Assembly: GCA_015228875.1 (NCBI GenBank)
Contig: JADGCS010000044.1
Span: 1-34,595 of the forward strand
Reading direction: 5' to 3'
DNA from: Deltaproteobacteria bacterium
GTDB taxonomy: Bacteria > UBA10199 > JADGCS01
Length of the DNA stretch: 34,595 nucleotides
Below the pieces are notes generated by a model, which was not told the DNA's origin, made no database searches, and was given only the letters and a program-made list of their open reading frames with translations. Position 1 is the first letter of the stretch. Each line of letters begins with the position of its first letter. The position numbers and the translations under genes are program-made. This document shows, piece by piece, positions 7,916 to 16,948 of the stretch.

Positions 7916-9097
7916 ATGAATCTAGAAATGAAACTGGCCCAAACCGATCAGGAAAAAAACAAAATATACAATTTGAGATACAGCATTTATGTAGAAGAGC
8001 TTGGTCTGGTCCCCGAGTTTGCCAATCACGCCGAAAAAACACTTAAAGAACCCGCCGACAAATACGCCCACAACATTTACGCCGAGATAGACGGCCATAT
8101 GGTGGGGGCCATGAGGCTGAACTCTAAAAAAGAGGGGCCGCTGGAACACGAAAAACTCTACGATCTTTACAAGTTCAAGCCCTATTTTCCTGATGGGGTG
8201 GGCATGGCCACCAAATGTGTTATCGCAAAACAAAATCGCGGCAGTTTTGTAACAAAAGAACTTTTTAGATTCGCCTACGACTACATCCGAAAAAACAACC
8301 TCTGCAATTTTATCTTTATTGATTGCTGGCCTCATCTCATCAATCTTTATGAACACCTGGGATTCAGACAGTACAAGACCTGTATCAATCACCCCGAGGC
8401 GGGGTACATGACGCCCATGGTCCTTGTTGTAGAGGACATCACGCACCTTGAGCGCGTGGGTGCGCCGATGTACGACATTGCAAAAAAATATGAGAACCCC
8501 GAACCTTTAAGACAGTTTTTTTACAGACATTTCGAAGAATACGCCAAGCGCCCCGCCCGTATTCTGCTCTCCAACGAAGAACTCTTCGATATTTTAACAA
8601 CAAAACTCTCCGGTGCGCTGGACTCCCTCAACCTTTTTAAGACGCTGACCAAAGAAGAAATTCAGCAGGTGACCGCCATGGGCAACATCCTCACCTGCAA
8701 AGAGGGGGACAGGATCATCGCCTTTGGCGAAGTGAGAAACGAGATTTACACACTGCTTTCGGGGATGGTAAAAGTTGTCCTCAACAACGACGGCGCACAA
8801 AAGGTGCTGACCACCTTTGGCAGGGGCGAGACGTTCGGCGAACTTGCCTTTCTGGCAAAGACAGCAAGAACAGCCGATGTGATTGCCGTCGAAGACTGCG
8901 AGGTGCTGGTCTTTGATTCAAACACCCTCAACAAACTTCTTTCAAGTATTCCGGCCGTGGCAGCAAAGATCTACCGCAACATGGCAGAGATTGTGGCCTT
9001 AAGGATGGTGGCCATGCAGCAACAGACGGATTCTCTGCGGGCGGGTTACGAGAGAAAAATACCGGTTTTGTCCAGAAGAGGCCCGCATGAATCTTAA
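7916..9097 (+). CDS. GNAT acyltransferase (FeeM/LuxI-like) fused to a C-terminal cyclic-nucleotide-binding domain
   Basis: Residues 1-180 resemble the N-acyl amino acid synthase/autoinducer-synthase branch of the GNAT fold: YNLRYSIYVEELGL (18-31), YAEIDGHMVGAMRLN (55-69), and FIDCWPHLINLYEHLGFRQY (134-153). Residues about 235-360 form a CRP-type cyclic-nucleotide-binding (CNB) domain. Its phosphate cassette is intact in outline (FGELAF at 307-312, Arg318-Thr-Ala320), consistent with real ligand binding. There is no DNA-binding helix-turn-helix, so this is not a transcription factor. Mycobacterial protein acetyltransferases join the same two modules in the opposite order. The gene lies 36 bases after the hydrolase, has AGGGAGG before its ATG, and its end overlaps the flavoprotein gene by 11 bases. 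I infer an acyltransferase gated by cAMP or a related nucleotide; acceptor and donor are unknown. Confidence 0.85.
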   Translation: MNLEMKLAQTDQEKNKIYNLRYSIYVEELGLVPEFANHAEKTLKEPADKYAHNIYAEIDGHMVGAMRLNSKKEGPLEHEKLYDLYKFKPYFPDGVGMATKCVIAKQNRGSFVTKELFRFAYDYIRKNNLCNFIFIDCWPHLINLYEHLGFRQYKTCINHPEAGYMTPMVLVVEDITHLERVGAPMYDIAKKYENPEPLRQFFYRHFEEYAKRPARILLSNEELFDILTTKLSGALDSLNLFKTLTKEEIQQVTAMGNILTCKEGDRIIAFGEVRNEIYTLLSGMVKVVLNNDGAQKVLTTFGRGETFGELAFLAKTARTADVIAVEDCEVLVFDSNTLNKLLSSIPAVAAKIYRNMAEIVALRMVAMQQQTDSLRAGYERKIPVLSRRGPHES

Positions 9098-10685
9098 AGC
9101 AGCCCTTACAGAATGGACGGGGCTTTTAGGCACCGGCGGTGTGGCATCTGATACACAAACGCTTGATCACTATGCGCGCAGCACCATGCCCAAAGGGACA
9201 CGCCCTGCGGCTGTCCTTTACCCCCAGACCACACAGGACTGCGCTGCCCTTGTACGCATTGCTGCAGGGCACCACTGCCCTCTGTATCCCTTAAGCCGCG
9301 GCAAAAACTGGGGATACGGGGATGCCTGTGCCGTGAGTGACGGGCAGGTGATTGTTGACCTTAAAAAGATGAACCGCATCATCGAGGTCAACGAAGAGCT
9401 CGCCTACGCAGTCATCGAAGCCGGTGTGACGCAGGGGCAGTTATCTGATTATCTTTTAAATAACCATCCTGGACTCATTCTCGATGTGACGGGTGCAGGA
9501 CCAGACGCCAGCATTGTCGGCAACACACTTGAGCGCGGTTTTGGACACACGCCCTACGGTGACCATTTTACAATGTCTGCAGGCTACGAGGTCGTTCTGC
9601 CCGACGGAAATGTCATCACCACGGGCTTTGGCCATCATGATCACGCAAAAACAACGTACTGCTACAAGGCGGGGATCGGGCCTTCCCTGGACGGGCTTTT
9701 TACACAATCCAATTTTGGCATCATCACCAAAATGGGGGTCTTTCTGCTGTCAAGACCTGCCCATGTGCTTGCCTTTGCGATTATACTCAAGGACAACAAC
9801 ACACTCTCACGCTGTGTGGACGCCTTAAGACCCTTAAGACATGCGGGTCTGCTGCAGAGTGCCATTCACATAGGTAACGACTTAAGGGCCATGTCTGCAC
9901 GCGGGCACTACCCGTGGGATCAACTTCAAGGTCAAACCCCGCTGCCAAAAAATTTAAGAGAGACCCTGATAAAAAAGATGTCGCTGGGGGCGTGGAATGT
10001 CGTCGGCGCCATTTACGGGACAAAAGGGACCAACAGGGGCGTTAAGCGGGAGCTTAAAAAAGCGATGCGGGGTATTGCGAGGGTCAAATTTTTCGACGAG
10101 GCCCTTTTAAAGACAGGCATCAAGATCCTCGGTGTCACCAGACGCCTTGGTTTTGGAGCGAAACTTCTGGAGATGGCCAATGCCGTGAGTCCCGTCTTTG
10201 ATCTTCTGATGGGGAGACCCTCTCCCAAACACTTGTCTGGTGCAGGCTGGCGGTCAAGGCGTGAAACGCTTAAAGACAACCCCGACCCGTTGGACAACAA
10301 CTGGGGATTTTTGTGGGTCTCACCGGTGGTGCCGATGACAGGCGATCACGCCCTTCGTATTTTAAAAATTGTCGAACCTGTCTTTGAAAAATACAGGTTT
10401 GAACCACTCATCACCATGACAGCCATCACAGCACGCGCGCTCGACTGCGTGATGACAGTCGCCTACGACCGGGAAAACCCCGCAGAATCTCAATCAGCGC
10501 TGACCTGTTATGATGAGCTTTTTGCAGCCATTTTGCGGGAGGGTTACCCCCCGTACCGCTGCGGGATCAGATCGATGTCCAAAATATTTGCGGACAAATC
10601 CCCCTATGCCGTTTTTTTACAAACCATCAAAACCAGCATCGACCCGCAGGGTATCATCTCTCCGGGGAGATATGTGCCGTTGTGA
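9087..10685 (+). CDS. FAD-linked oxidoreductase, VAO/4-cresol dehydrogenase-type flavoprotein
   Basis: This 532-aa enzyme belongs to the vanillyl-alcohol oxidase family. The PCMH-type FAD domain (about 35-230) shows YPLSRGKNWGYG (67-78), VIVDLKKMNRIIEV, and GHTPYGDH (153-160). The C-terminal substrate domain has WGFLWVSPVVPMTGDHALR, YDRENPAESQSALTCYDEL and the family ending GYPPYRCGIRSMSKIF...GIISPGRYVP. These match the p-cresol methylhydroxylase flavoprotein closely. Such enzymes oxidise para-substituted phenols or other alcohols and pass electrons to oxygen or a cytochrome; no cytochrome partner gene is present here. The ATG overlaps the end of the acyltransferase gene in another frame, so the two are coupled. 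The natural substrate is unknown. Confidence 0.88.
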   Translation: MNLKAALTEWTGLLGTGGVASDTQTLDHYARSTMPKGTRPAAVLYPQTTQDCAALVRIAAGHHCPLYPLSRGKNWGYGDACAVSDGQVIVDLKKMNRIIEVNEELAYAVIEAGVTQGQLSDYLLNNHPGLILDVTGAGPDASIVGNTLERGFGHTPYGDHFTMSAGYEVVLPDGNVITTGFGHHDHAKTTYCYKAGIGPSLDGLFTQSNFGIITKMGVFLLSRPAHVLAFAIILKDNNTLSRCVDALRPLRHAGLLQSAIHIGNDLRAMSARGHYPWDQLQGQTPLPKNLRETLIKKMSLGAWNVVGAIYGTKGTNRGVKRELKKAMRGIARVKFFDEALLKTGIKILGVTRRLGFGAKLLEMANAVSPVFDLLMGRPSPKHLSGAGWRSRRETLKDNPDPLDNNWGFLWVSPVVPMTGDHALRILKIVEPVFEKYRFEPLITMTAITARALDCVMTVAYDRENPAESQSALTCYDELFAAILREGYPPYRCGIRSMSKIFADKSPYAVFLQTIKTSIDPQGIISPGRYVPL

Positions 10686-10814
10686 ATGTTTAAGCATCAT
10701 CTTCTGTCTGATTACTGCGTGGACCGACCCACACGATGAAACAACCCTTAACAACGGTCTGCATCTCCCACGCAAACTATCTTTAATAACAGTGCGCACC
10801 TTAAATTTTGGCTT

Positions 10815-10842
10815 TTCCATTCCCATCGATTAAGACTATAAT
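10815..10842 (+). promoter_or_regulatory. Candidate sigma70-type promoter for the 978-aa orphan gene
   Basis: A perfect -10 hexamer TATAAT lies at 10837-10842, preceded after 16 bases by a poor -35 (TTCCAT, 10815-10820). Initiation near 10850 would give a leader of about 100 bases before the ATG at 10953. The 267-base gap from the flavoprotein gene holds no gene that I can support. The -35 is weak, so confidence is modest. Confidence 0.35.
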
Positions 10843-10952
10843 GAAAGCATTATGTGCTGCAGTCATGGGGCGTCTTAGACTGCACATGGCTCAGGAAGAA
10901 AACTCGGTCTACAAAGGAACATCATTTTTTTAATGGCAGGAAAGGCTCCCCT

Positions 10953-13889
10953 ATGACCGGCATAAAACAAGTGATCGATGTCGAAGGTGTGTTAAAGTCG
11001 TGGGGAGACGCAGAGGTCAGCCTCGCGCAATGGGATGAACTCTTTCGGGCAATTGTTAAAGACGGTGAGATCGATACACAATGGGAATACACCCCGCTGG
11101 TCAATGACCCGCGATTTAACGGGCGCGTTGAAAAAGACATTTTGGGTCAGATCAGTGTGGCGCAGTTGTTTATCGACACGGTCCTCGTAAGCGGGGCAAG
11201 GCTTCCCCTTGATGCCAAAGGGCTCGATCAATTCATCAGGGTATACAAGACAGAGAGGGAGAGCACGCGCGTTGCCGGTTCACAACAATTTGTAACACTC
11301 GAATCACGACTTGCTGAGCTGCAAAGAAAAAACTCACCACGACTTGGCCCGTTGTCCCAATCGACTCCTGCGCAAAGACACAATTCTGATCAGACTGATG
11401 ATTCATACACAGACACGGGGCTCAAGGGCGGAAGGCTTTTCGCAGATCCTTTTAAAGAGTTTTGGGTTGACCCCTCAGACCTGCAAAAGAAATACCTGTT
11501 AAAACAAACCCCTCCCGTTGATGTTTTTAAACAGGGTATCAGCTGGATCGATACCAAGTTTGACAGGCAAAAAAAGCAGGCAACAAACCAGGAAAACAGC
11601 AACACCCCCGTCTTTAAAAATGGTGAAGTGGTGCAGGCATTGTTTTCCGTCGGCCGTGTGTTGACAAAGGACGGAGAGATCGACAAAACAAAGGTGCGTC
11701 TCACCATCAGCGAACACGTCGTCGAGGACATCAGGCATGCCGACTCGTTTGAAATTAACATTGACCCCAAAGACTACGACACCTTTGTAGAGACCCATCT
11801 GGGCCTTGTGGTTCAGGCCGTTATCAAAATTACGGACGATGGCGCCTACCACGTTTCAAACATGTTCAAGTACAGCGGCGCCCTCATCGCCGCCGAAACA
11901 AAAGTGATCATCAATCCACCTGATATCTCCAAACTCAACGTTGGCGATACCGCCTATTATGAAGGAACCGTTTTGACCTACGCAGCCGGCAATTATGACA
12001 ATGACACGACTGGCGGACTCACCCTCATCCTTGATGACCACAGGTCTGTCGCAGTCTCCCTCGATCAGCGGTATATAGAGATCGAAGACGGCCTTGAAAT
12101 CGAAAACGTAAACGGACTGGTCCCGGAGACGGGGGACAGACTGAGGGTTCAAGGAACGGTGATCCAGAATGATAAAGGTGAAAAGACCTTTGCTGCCTCG
12201 TGGTGCCGGTCCTCCTATCTGATCAGTCCTTCGTCCGAGAGAAGACAACGGGACAACGCGCAGAGAGAATCCATCGCCTCTGATCTTGATGAGCTTAAGA
12301 ACATGATCTCATCCCCAAAAAATCCTGATTACGCAGGGGCAAGAAAGATCTCCGCACGAGTAATCAAACAGGCAACAACATACGCTGAAAGACAAGCCTT
12401 AAAAGAACAGTCTGCCGCCATGCCCGAGACCGAGAGGCCGCTTTTGCTTTTGGAAAGGTTAAGCGCCGATGGACTTAATAAAACCTTTGGCGTTGATATC
12501 GACTCCATGACCATGGACATGTATATTGATTTTATGAAAAGCGTCGCGCGCGGGGAATACAGAACACCGGGGCAGGAACGAAAAGGTGATGAGGCGTATA
12601 TTTACCGTGCCGCCGAAGAAATGAACCTGCCAAGCGGTATGATCGAAGAGATTGCCTCTCTGGCTGTTGGCACATTCATCCGCCTGCGCGGCGAGGCCCT
12701 TAAATCCGGCAGACAAATGGATTTTGATGACCTACTTTTCCTCGAACAATCTTTGACACGACTCGCATTGTGCGGCACACCCAGCGCCATAGACAGTCTC
12801 ATGCGGGCCGCAGAAAAAATGGTTTTTGAACAACCGCTCATGATGGGTCATCAGCCAAGCGACAGCGTTGTCTACTACGTGACACAGGCTATCGGCATAG
12901 GACTGTCCACAGATCAGGACAATGCCATCAAGGATACGTATTTAGGGCATCTGCCGTTGATGAACAGAATATCCAGACACCTTTCTATTGAGGGGATGAA
13001 TTATTCACCAAGGGCCCAGCACCGTATCGAGGTCATCAACATCAACAAGATCTTTGGCAACACTGCCAACACAACCAGGATACAAGATTACAACCATTTC
13101 GACACCGAGGTGGGTGCTCTTGAACAGGTGATTCACGAATTAACAGGTTACTGGCCGGATATGGATGCAGACAATTTCCACGAAACCCTTAAGAAACAAA
13201 CCCTCGCATCATCAAATGAAAATAAAATCATGGAGGAAACGTGGCAGACCATTGACAGCAACGGTTACCGTGTTGTGCTGTACAACCCCGACAACTCCAG
13301 TAATGCCCCCCACCTCGTTTACTCGATGGCCAACCACGCAAGGGCCGCAATCGACAAGGACGCAAAGATCATCTACATGAACAAAGAAAACCTGGTCGAA
13401 GATTCAATGGACTACATGTCCTTTGACCTGCTGGTTGAAAAAACCCTTGTCCACGAGGCCAAACACCTCGCAGGTAATATGGGTAACGGCCTGACACTCT
13501 CTGCCGATGAGATCACACAGGAGATGGCCGCCCTTGGCAGAACCCCACAGGACTCGCAGACAGTCCTGACAGGAGAACAAAAGATCAGAGACCTGATCAT
13601 TGAAGAGGTCGTTTGTCAGGTCACAGAGGACATGTATGTCGACCAACTGCGAGCACCACGCACCGAGCTTGACATCGAGGAGATCACACAAGGTGTTTAC
13701 GCCAGGGGAAAACTTCAGGTACTCAAATTGATCCTTGTCAGACAGGCTGTGCAAAGTCTGTGTTTCATGAGCCTTGACGACATCACCCGCCGCTACGGTC
13801 CCGCACTGCAAGACAGGCTCATAGCCTTCACCCAATCGGGGGCCATCGAAGAGGCGCTCAGAGAAAGATTGGAATTTCAAGCTCGTTGA
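10953..13889 (+). CDS. Large orphan protein (978 aa) with an HExxH motif
   Basis: I do not recognise this family. I chose ATG 10953 because AGGAAAGG lies seven bases upstream; an in-frame ATG at 10854 adds 33 residues with no plausible ribosome binding site. There is no signal peptide or membrane segment. The middle (about 280-440) is beta-rich, with two similar segments built around 'NVGDTAYYEGTVL' and 'ETGDRLRVQGTVI', reminiscent of OB-like or small barrel repeats. The region from about 450 to 650 is helical. Near the end VHEAKH (HEAKH at 834-838) fits the zincin HExxH zinc site, followed by many acidic residues that could give the third ligand (for example the EE in LIIEEV). A cytoplasmic metallopeptidase-like protein is possible. 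The gene stands alone and faces ribD convergently with a 73-base gap. Confidence 0.8.
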   Translation: MTGIKQVIDVEGVLKSWGDAEVSLAQWDELFRAIVKDGEIDTQWEYTPLVNDPRFNGRVEKDILGQISVAQLFIDTVLVSGARLPLDAKGLDQFIRVYKTERESTRVAGSQQFVTLESRLAELQRKNSPRLGPLSQSTPAQRHNSDQTDDSYTDTGLKGGRLFADPFKEFWVDPSDLQKKYLLKQTPPVDVFKQGISWIDTKFDRQKKQATNQENSNTPVFKNGEVVQALFSVGRVLTKDGEIDKTKVRLTISEHVVEDIRHADSFEINIDPKDYDTFVETHLGLVVQAVIKITDDGAYHVSNMFKYSGALIAAETKVIINPPDISKLNVGDTAYYEGTVLTYAAGNYDNDTTGGLTLILDDHRSVAVSLDQRYIEIEDGLEIENVNGLVPETGDRLRVQGTVIQNDKGEKTFAASWCRSSYLISPSSERRQRDNAQRESIASDLDELKNMISSPKNPDYAGARKISARVIKQATTYAERQALKEQSAAMPETERPLLLLERLSADGLNKTFGVDIDSMTMDMYIDFMKSVARGEYRTPGQERKGDEAYIYRAAEEMNLPSGMIEEIASLAVGTFIRLRGEALKSGRQMDFDDLLFLEQSLTRLALCGTPSAIDSLMRAAEKMVFEQPLMMGHQPSDSVVYYVTQAIGIGLSTDQDNAIKDTYLGHLPLMNRISRHLSIEGMNYSPRAQHRIEVININKIFGNTANTTRIQDYNHFDTEVGALEQVIHELTGYWPDMDADNFHETLKKQTLASSNENKIMEETWQTIDSNGYRVVLYNPDNSSNAPHLVYSMANHARAAIDKDAKIIYMNKENLVEDSMDYMSFDLLVEKTLVHEAKHLAGNMGNGLTLSADEITQEMAALGRTPQDSQTVLTGEQKIRDLIIEEVVCQVTEDMYVDQLRAPRTELDIEEITQGVYARGKLQVLKLILVRQAVQSLCFMSLDDITRRYGPALQDRLIAFTQSGAIEEALRERLEFQAR

Positions 13890-13962
13890 TCAAGCAGAGA
13901 GCATGCGGGCGTCAATGCATGACCTCCGACATTTGAAGATGGATTAAGTGTGCCGCTAAGAA

Positions 13963-15048
13963 TCAGCGAGAAGATGCACAGATCAAAATATCGTCGCCAA
14001 GTCTCCCGGTCCCGAGAACCTTAAACCCGACCGGCCCCGCACCCTCAAAGGCACCAAGCCCCTGAGAACCCACAACACGCGGCGCCACAATAAATTGCCA
14101 CTCATCAACAAGGTTGGATCGTGCAAAAGAAGAAAAAACCTTTGCCCCGCCTTCCACAAGGACCGAGTTGATTCCGTTTTTATAAAGACAGAGAAGCGCG
14201 TCATCGAGGTCAAGCCCGCCACGCTGATTTTTTTTGACGCACAAAACAACCACGCCGTGTTTTTTAAAACTCAAAACCCTGCGGTGTTCTGTGCTTAACC
14301 CGCAGACCAGCACCACATCCCCACCAGGGACCTTAAACAAAAGGCTCTCAAGACTGACAGTGAGTTGGGGATCAAGGATCACCCTCTTTGGCTGCGGCCG
14401 TCTTGCATCGCGAACATTAAGCATGGGGTTGTCAATCTTTACAGTCCCTCTGCCTACCATCACGGCGTCGACCTTGGACCTTAAGTCTTGAACATACCCC
14501 TTGGCCCGCTCTCCTGTGATCCAACCCTGCTTTCCTTTGTGTGTGGATATCTTGCCATCAAGACTCTGCGCCACCTTGACAATCACATACGGTCTTTTTT
14601 TGGTGATGGCCTTTATAAAAAAACGATTGAGTTGTTTTGCCTGATCCCCGCAAATCCCCACAGAAACTTTAATTCCCGCCGCCTCGAGTTTTTTTATAGA
14701 TCTGCCGTTCGTGAGTGGGTTGGGGTCTTGCATCGCGATCACCACCCGCTTGATCCCCGATCGGATCACGGCATCAACACAGGGCGGTGTCTTGCCAAAA
14801 TGACAGCAAGGTTCGAGTGTCACATACATTGTGGTGCCCACTGCATGATATTTGATTTTTTTAAGCGCGTTGATCTCGGCGTGATCGGAACCAGATTTTT
14901 GATGATAACCCGATGCGATAACCTTAGAATTTTTGACAACCACACACCCCACCATGGGATTGGGCGAACAGCGCCCCGCCCCCTTTGCAGCAAGTGTGAG
15001 GGCATGCAACATGTGTTTATGGTCGTCTGCTGTTTTGTCCAAACCCAT
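13963..15048 (-). CDS. ribD: Bifunctional riboflavin biosynthesis deaminase/reductase
   Basis: RibD catalyses two successive steps of riboflavin synthesis: zinc-dependent deamination of the pyrimidine and NADPH-dependent reduction of the ribosyl side chain. The 361-aa product has the N-terminal cytidine-deaminase fold (1-145) with the zinc site HAE (His56, Glu58) and PCCHFGKTPPC (Cys81 and Cys90). The C-terminal reductase domain starts at about 150 (RPYVIVKVAQSLDGKIS) and includes GWITGERAKGYVQDLRSKVDAVMVGRGT. Length is normal. The ATG at 15048 follows the nrdR stop by a single base, so translation is coupled. The usual next gene (ribE, riboflavin synthase) is not downstream; an unrelated gene converges on it instead. 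Confidence 0.96.
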   Translation of the reverse strand: MGLDKTADDHKHMLHALTLAAKGAGRCSPNPMVGCVVVKNSKVIASGYHQKSGSDHAEINALKKIKYHAVGTTMYVTLEPCCHFGKTPPCVDAVIRSGIKRVVIAMQDPNPLTNGRSIKKLEAAGIKVSVGICGDQAKQLNRFFIKAITKKRPYVIVKVAQSLDGKISTHKGKQGWITGERAKGYVQDLRSKVDAVMVGRGTVKIDNPMLNVRDARRPQPKRVILDPQLTVSLESLLFKVPGGDVVLVCGLSTEHRRVLSFKKHGVVVLCVKKNQRGGLDLDDALLCLYKNGINSVLVEGGAKVFSSFARSNLVDEWQFIVAPRVVGSQGLGAFEGAGPVGFKVLGTGRLGDDILICASSR

Positions 15049-15049
15049 T

Positions 15050-15502
15050 TTATTTTTTTAAAAGCCCCTTGAGCTCGTTCATGAACTCGTTGATGTCGCG
15101 AAAGGAACGGTAGACAGAGGCAAAACGCACATAGGCGACATCGTCCAGATCTTTTAGACCCCTCATGACAAGCTCGCCGATCTCGTTTGACTGAATCTCC
15201 TTGTAGCCCTTTTCCTGCAGGCTTTCCTCGACCTGGCGCACCAGGGCGTTAAGCGACTCAATGCCCACCGGTCTTTTTTCACAGGACTTTTTAATCCCGT
15301 TTGAGAGTTTGATTCTGTCGAAGGCCTCCCGCGTGCCGTCTTTTTTGATGACCATGGGCAGGATTTCTTCGATACGTTCGTAAGTGTTAAATCGCCTGTG
15401 ACAACTCTCGCACTCGCGCCGCCTTTTGATGTGGTCCGCCTCGGCAGAGAGCCGCGAGTCGATAACCTTGTCATCGAGACTTTGACAGAAGGGACATTTC
15501 AT
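15050..15502 (-). CDS. nrdR: Transcriptional repressor NrdR
   Basis: NrdR represses ribonucleotide reductase operons in response to ATP/dATP. The 150-aa product has the zinc ribbon (Cys3, Cys6, Cys31, Cys34) with the invariant DSR and [17 protein letters not shown], then an ATP-cone domain (about 49-139) with [16 protein letters not shown] and [14 protein letters not shown]. Length and order are standard. It sits between the MITE and ribD. Because the MITE separates it from glyA by 192 bases, its expression may depend on read-through past a strong hairpin or on a promoter in the element. A ribonucleotide reductase-like pseudoenzyme lies about 7 kb away, but I see no NrdR box pair near it. Confidence 0.97.
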   Translation of the reverse strand: MKCPFCQSLDDKVIDSRLSAEADHIKRRRECESCHRRFNTYERIEEILPMVIKKDGTREAFDRIKLSNGIKKSCEKRPVGIESLNALVRQVEESLQEKGYKEIQSNEIGELVMRGLKDLDDVAYVRFASVYRSFRDINEFMNELKGLLKK

Positions 15503-15516
15503 AGGCGACCTACCAA

Positions 15517-15695
15517 GGGTCTGCCCGAAAATAACTGTTCATTTTGGCATCTCATCTTGTGGTCATCTTTGACCGATCTTCAATCGCAAAAGCCTCAAAA
15601 TAGCCCTGCTATTCCTCCGGTTTTGCTTATTCAGATCGGCCAAATCTAACCCCAATCTGAGCGCCAAAAAAGAACAGTTATTTCCGGGCAGACCC
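15517..15695. mobile_element. MITE-like palindromic element between glyA and nrdR
   Basis: The terminal inverted repeats are 15517-15548 and 15663-15695, starting GGGTCTGCCCG and differing by about two substitutions and one indel. The inside is also palindromic about the same centre: TTTGACCGATCT (15568-15579) pairs with 15633-15644, and AATAGC-CCT-GCTATT (15599-15613) forms the tip exactly at the midpoint. At 179 bp with no coding capacity this fits a non-autonomous miniature transposon. I see no convincing target duplication. Its right edge touches the stop codon of glyA. Confidence 0.88.
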
Positions 15696-16933
15696 TAATA
15701 AAGCACAAACCGCTGACACAGCTCTTTGACGTTTATTAAAATCTCATTGCTGATCGTTTCACTTGTGTGATTGTTGAGGACAGTGACCATCCATTCGCCG
15801 ATCGTGGTCATTTCTGATTCTTTCATACCGCGTGTTGTCAGGGCCGCAGTCCCCACCCTGATGCCGCTTGTCACAAAGGGAGAACGCTGTTCTCCGGGAA
15901 CCGTGTTTTTATTGACCGTGATACCGGCGCGTTCAAGGCTTTCTTCGGCCTCCTTGCCGGTGATGTTTTTGTCTGTCAGATCCACCAGAATCAGATGATT
16001 GTCCGTCCCGCCCGTCACCAGTTTAAATCCCCTGTTGATAAAAACATCGGCGAGCGTTTGTGTGTTGGCGATAATCTGTTCACAGTATTTTTTGTATTCG
16101 GGCTGAAGGTTTTCTAAAAAACCGACGGCCTTTGCAGCAATCACATGCATCAGCGGCCCGCCCTGTATGCCCGGAAAATTGCGGGAAGAGATTTTTTTGG
16201 CGTGTTCTTTTTTGCACATCACCATACCCCCACGCGGGCCGCGCAGGGTCTTGTGCGTGGTCGTTGTGACAAAATCGCAGTAGGGAACAGGATCGGGGTG
16301 CAGACCGGTAGCAACAAGCCCCGCGGGATGAGCAATATCGGCCATAAGCCGCGCATCGACCTCGTCGGCAATTTCTTTGAATATTTTAAAGTCAATTTTA
16401 CGGGGATAGGCGGAGGCCCCGCAGACAATCATTTTGGGACGGTGTGCCCTTGCAAGATCGCGCACGAGGTCGTAATCGAGCATGCCGGTTTGCTGATTGA
16501 GCCCGTAGGGCACAGCCTTGTAGAGTCTACCCGAAAAATTAACCGGAGAACCGTGTGTGAGGTGCCCCCCCTCTGAGAGATTCATTCCCATAAAGGTATC
16601 ACCGGGTTCAAGGGCGGCCATGTACACGGCCATGTTGGCCTGCGATCCGCTGTGGGACTGCACGCACACGTGATCGGCCCCAAAGAGTTTCTTTGCCCTT
16701 TCGATGGCCAGATCCTCGATGATGTCTACATAATCGCAACCGCCGTAGTATCTCTTGTAGGGGTACCCTTCGGCGTACTTGTTTGTGAGCGGCGAACCCA
16801 GCGCCTCTAACACCGCCCTTGATACAAAGTTTTCGCTCGCGATCATTTCGAGTTTGGATCGCTGCCTGTCAACCTCTTTGAGCACGGCATGCGCCACATC
16901 AGGATCTTGTTTTTTTAAAATGTCGAACTGCAT
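15695..16933 (-). CDS. glyA: Serine hydroxymethyltransferase
   Basis: GlyA is a cytoplasmic PLP enzyme that interconverts serine and glycine and charges tetrahydrofolate with a one-carbon unit. The 412-aa sequence contains IASENFVS (31-38), [15 protein letters not shown] (51-65), [12 protein letters not shown] (124-135), [10 protein letters not shown] (197-206), and the PLP lysine in [14 protein letters not shown] (Lys228). The C-terminus ends in LCQRFVLY, like the usual FPLY region, but the family normally has a few more residues. The TAG stop (15697-15695) includes the outer base of the adjacent MITE, so insertion probably trimmed the tail. It lies 15 bases after rpiB in the same operon. 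Confidence 0.97.
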   Translation of the reverse strand: MQFDILKKQDPDVAHAVLKEVDRQRSKLEMIASENFVSRAVLEALGSPLTNKYAEGYPYKRYYGGCDYVDIIEDLAIERAKKLFGADHVCVQSHSGSQANMAVYMAALEPGDTFMGMNLSEGGHLTHGSPVNFSGRLYKAVPYGLNQQTGMLDYDLVRDLARAHRPKMIVCGASAYPRKIDFKIFKEIADEVDARLMADIAHPAGLVATGLHPDPVPYCDFVTTTTHKTLRGPRGGMVMCKKEHAKKISSRNFPGIQGGPLMHVIAAKAVGFLENLQPEYKKYCEQIIANTQTLADVFINRGFKLVTGGTDNHLILVDLTDKNITGKEAEESLERAGITVNKNTVPGEQRSPFVTSGIRVGTAALTTRGMKESEMTTIGEWMVTVLNNHTSETISNEILINVKELCQRFVLY

Positions 16934-16948
16934 GTTTACCCCACATTG

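Noticed and set aside
10854-10952. 33-codon upstream extension of the 978-aa protein
   Set aside because: No ribosome binding site at ATG 10854; it falls just after the candidate -10 box, while ATG 10953 has a clear one.
13404-13880. 158-codon minus-strand frame
   Set aside because: Antisense shadow of the 978-aa gene; no ribosome binding site and no recognisable motif. The same reasoning removes other long antisense frames, for example 16145-16576, 22724-23200 and 7307-7834.
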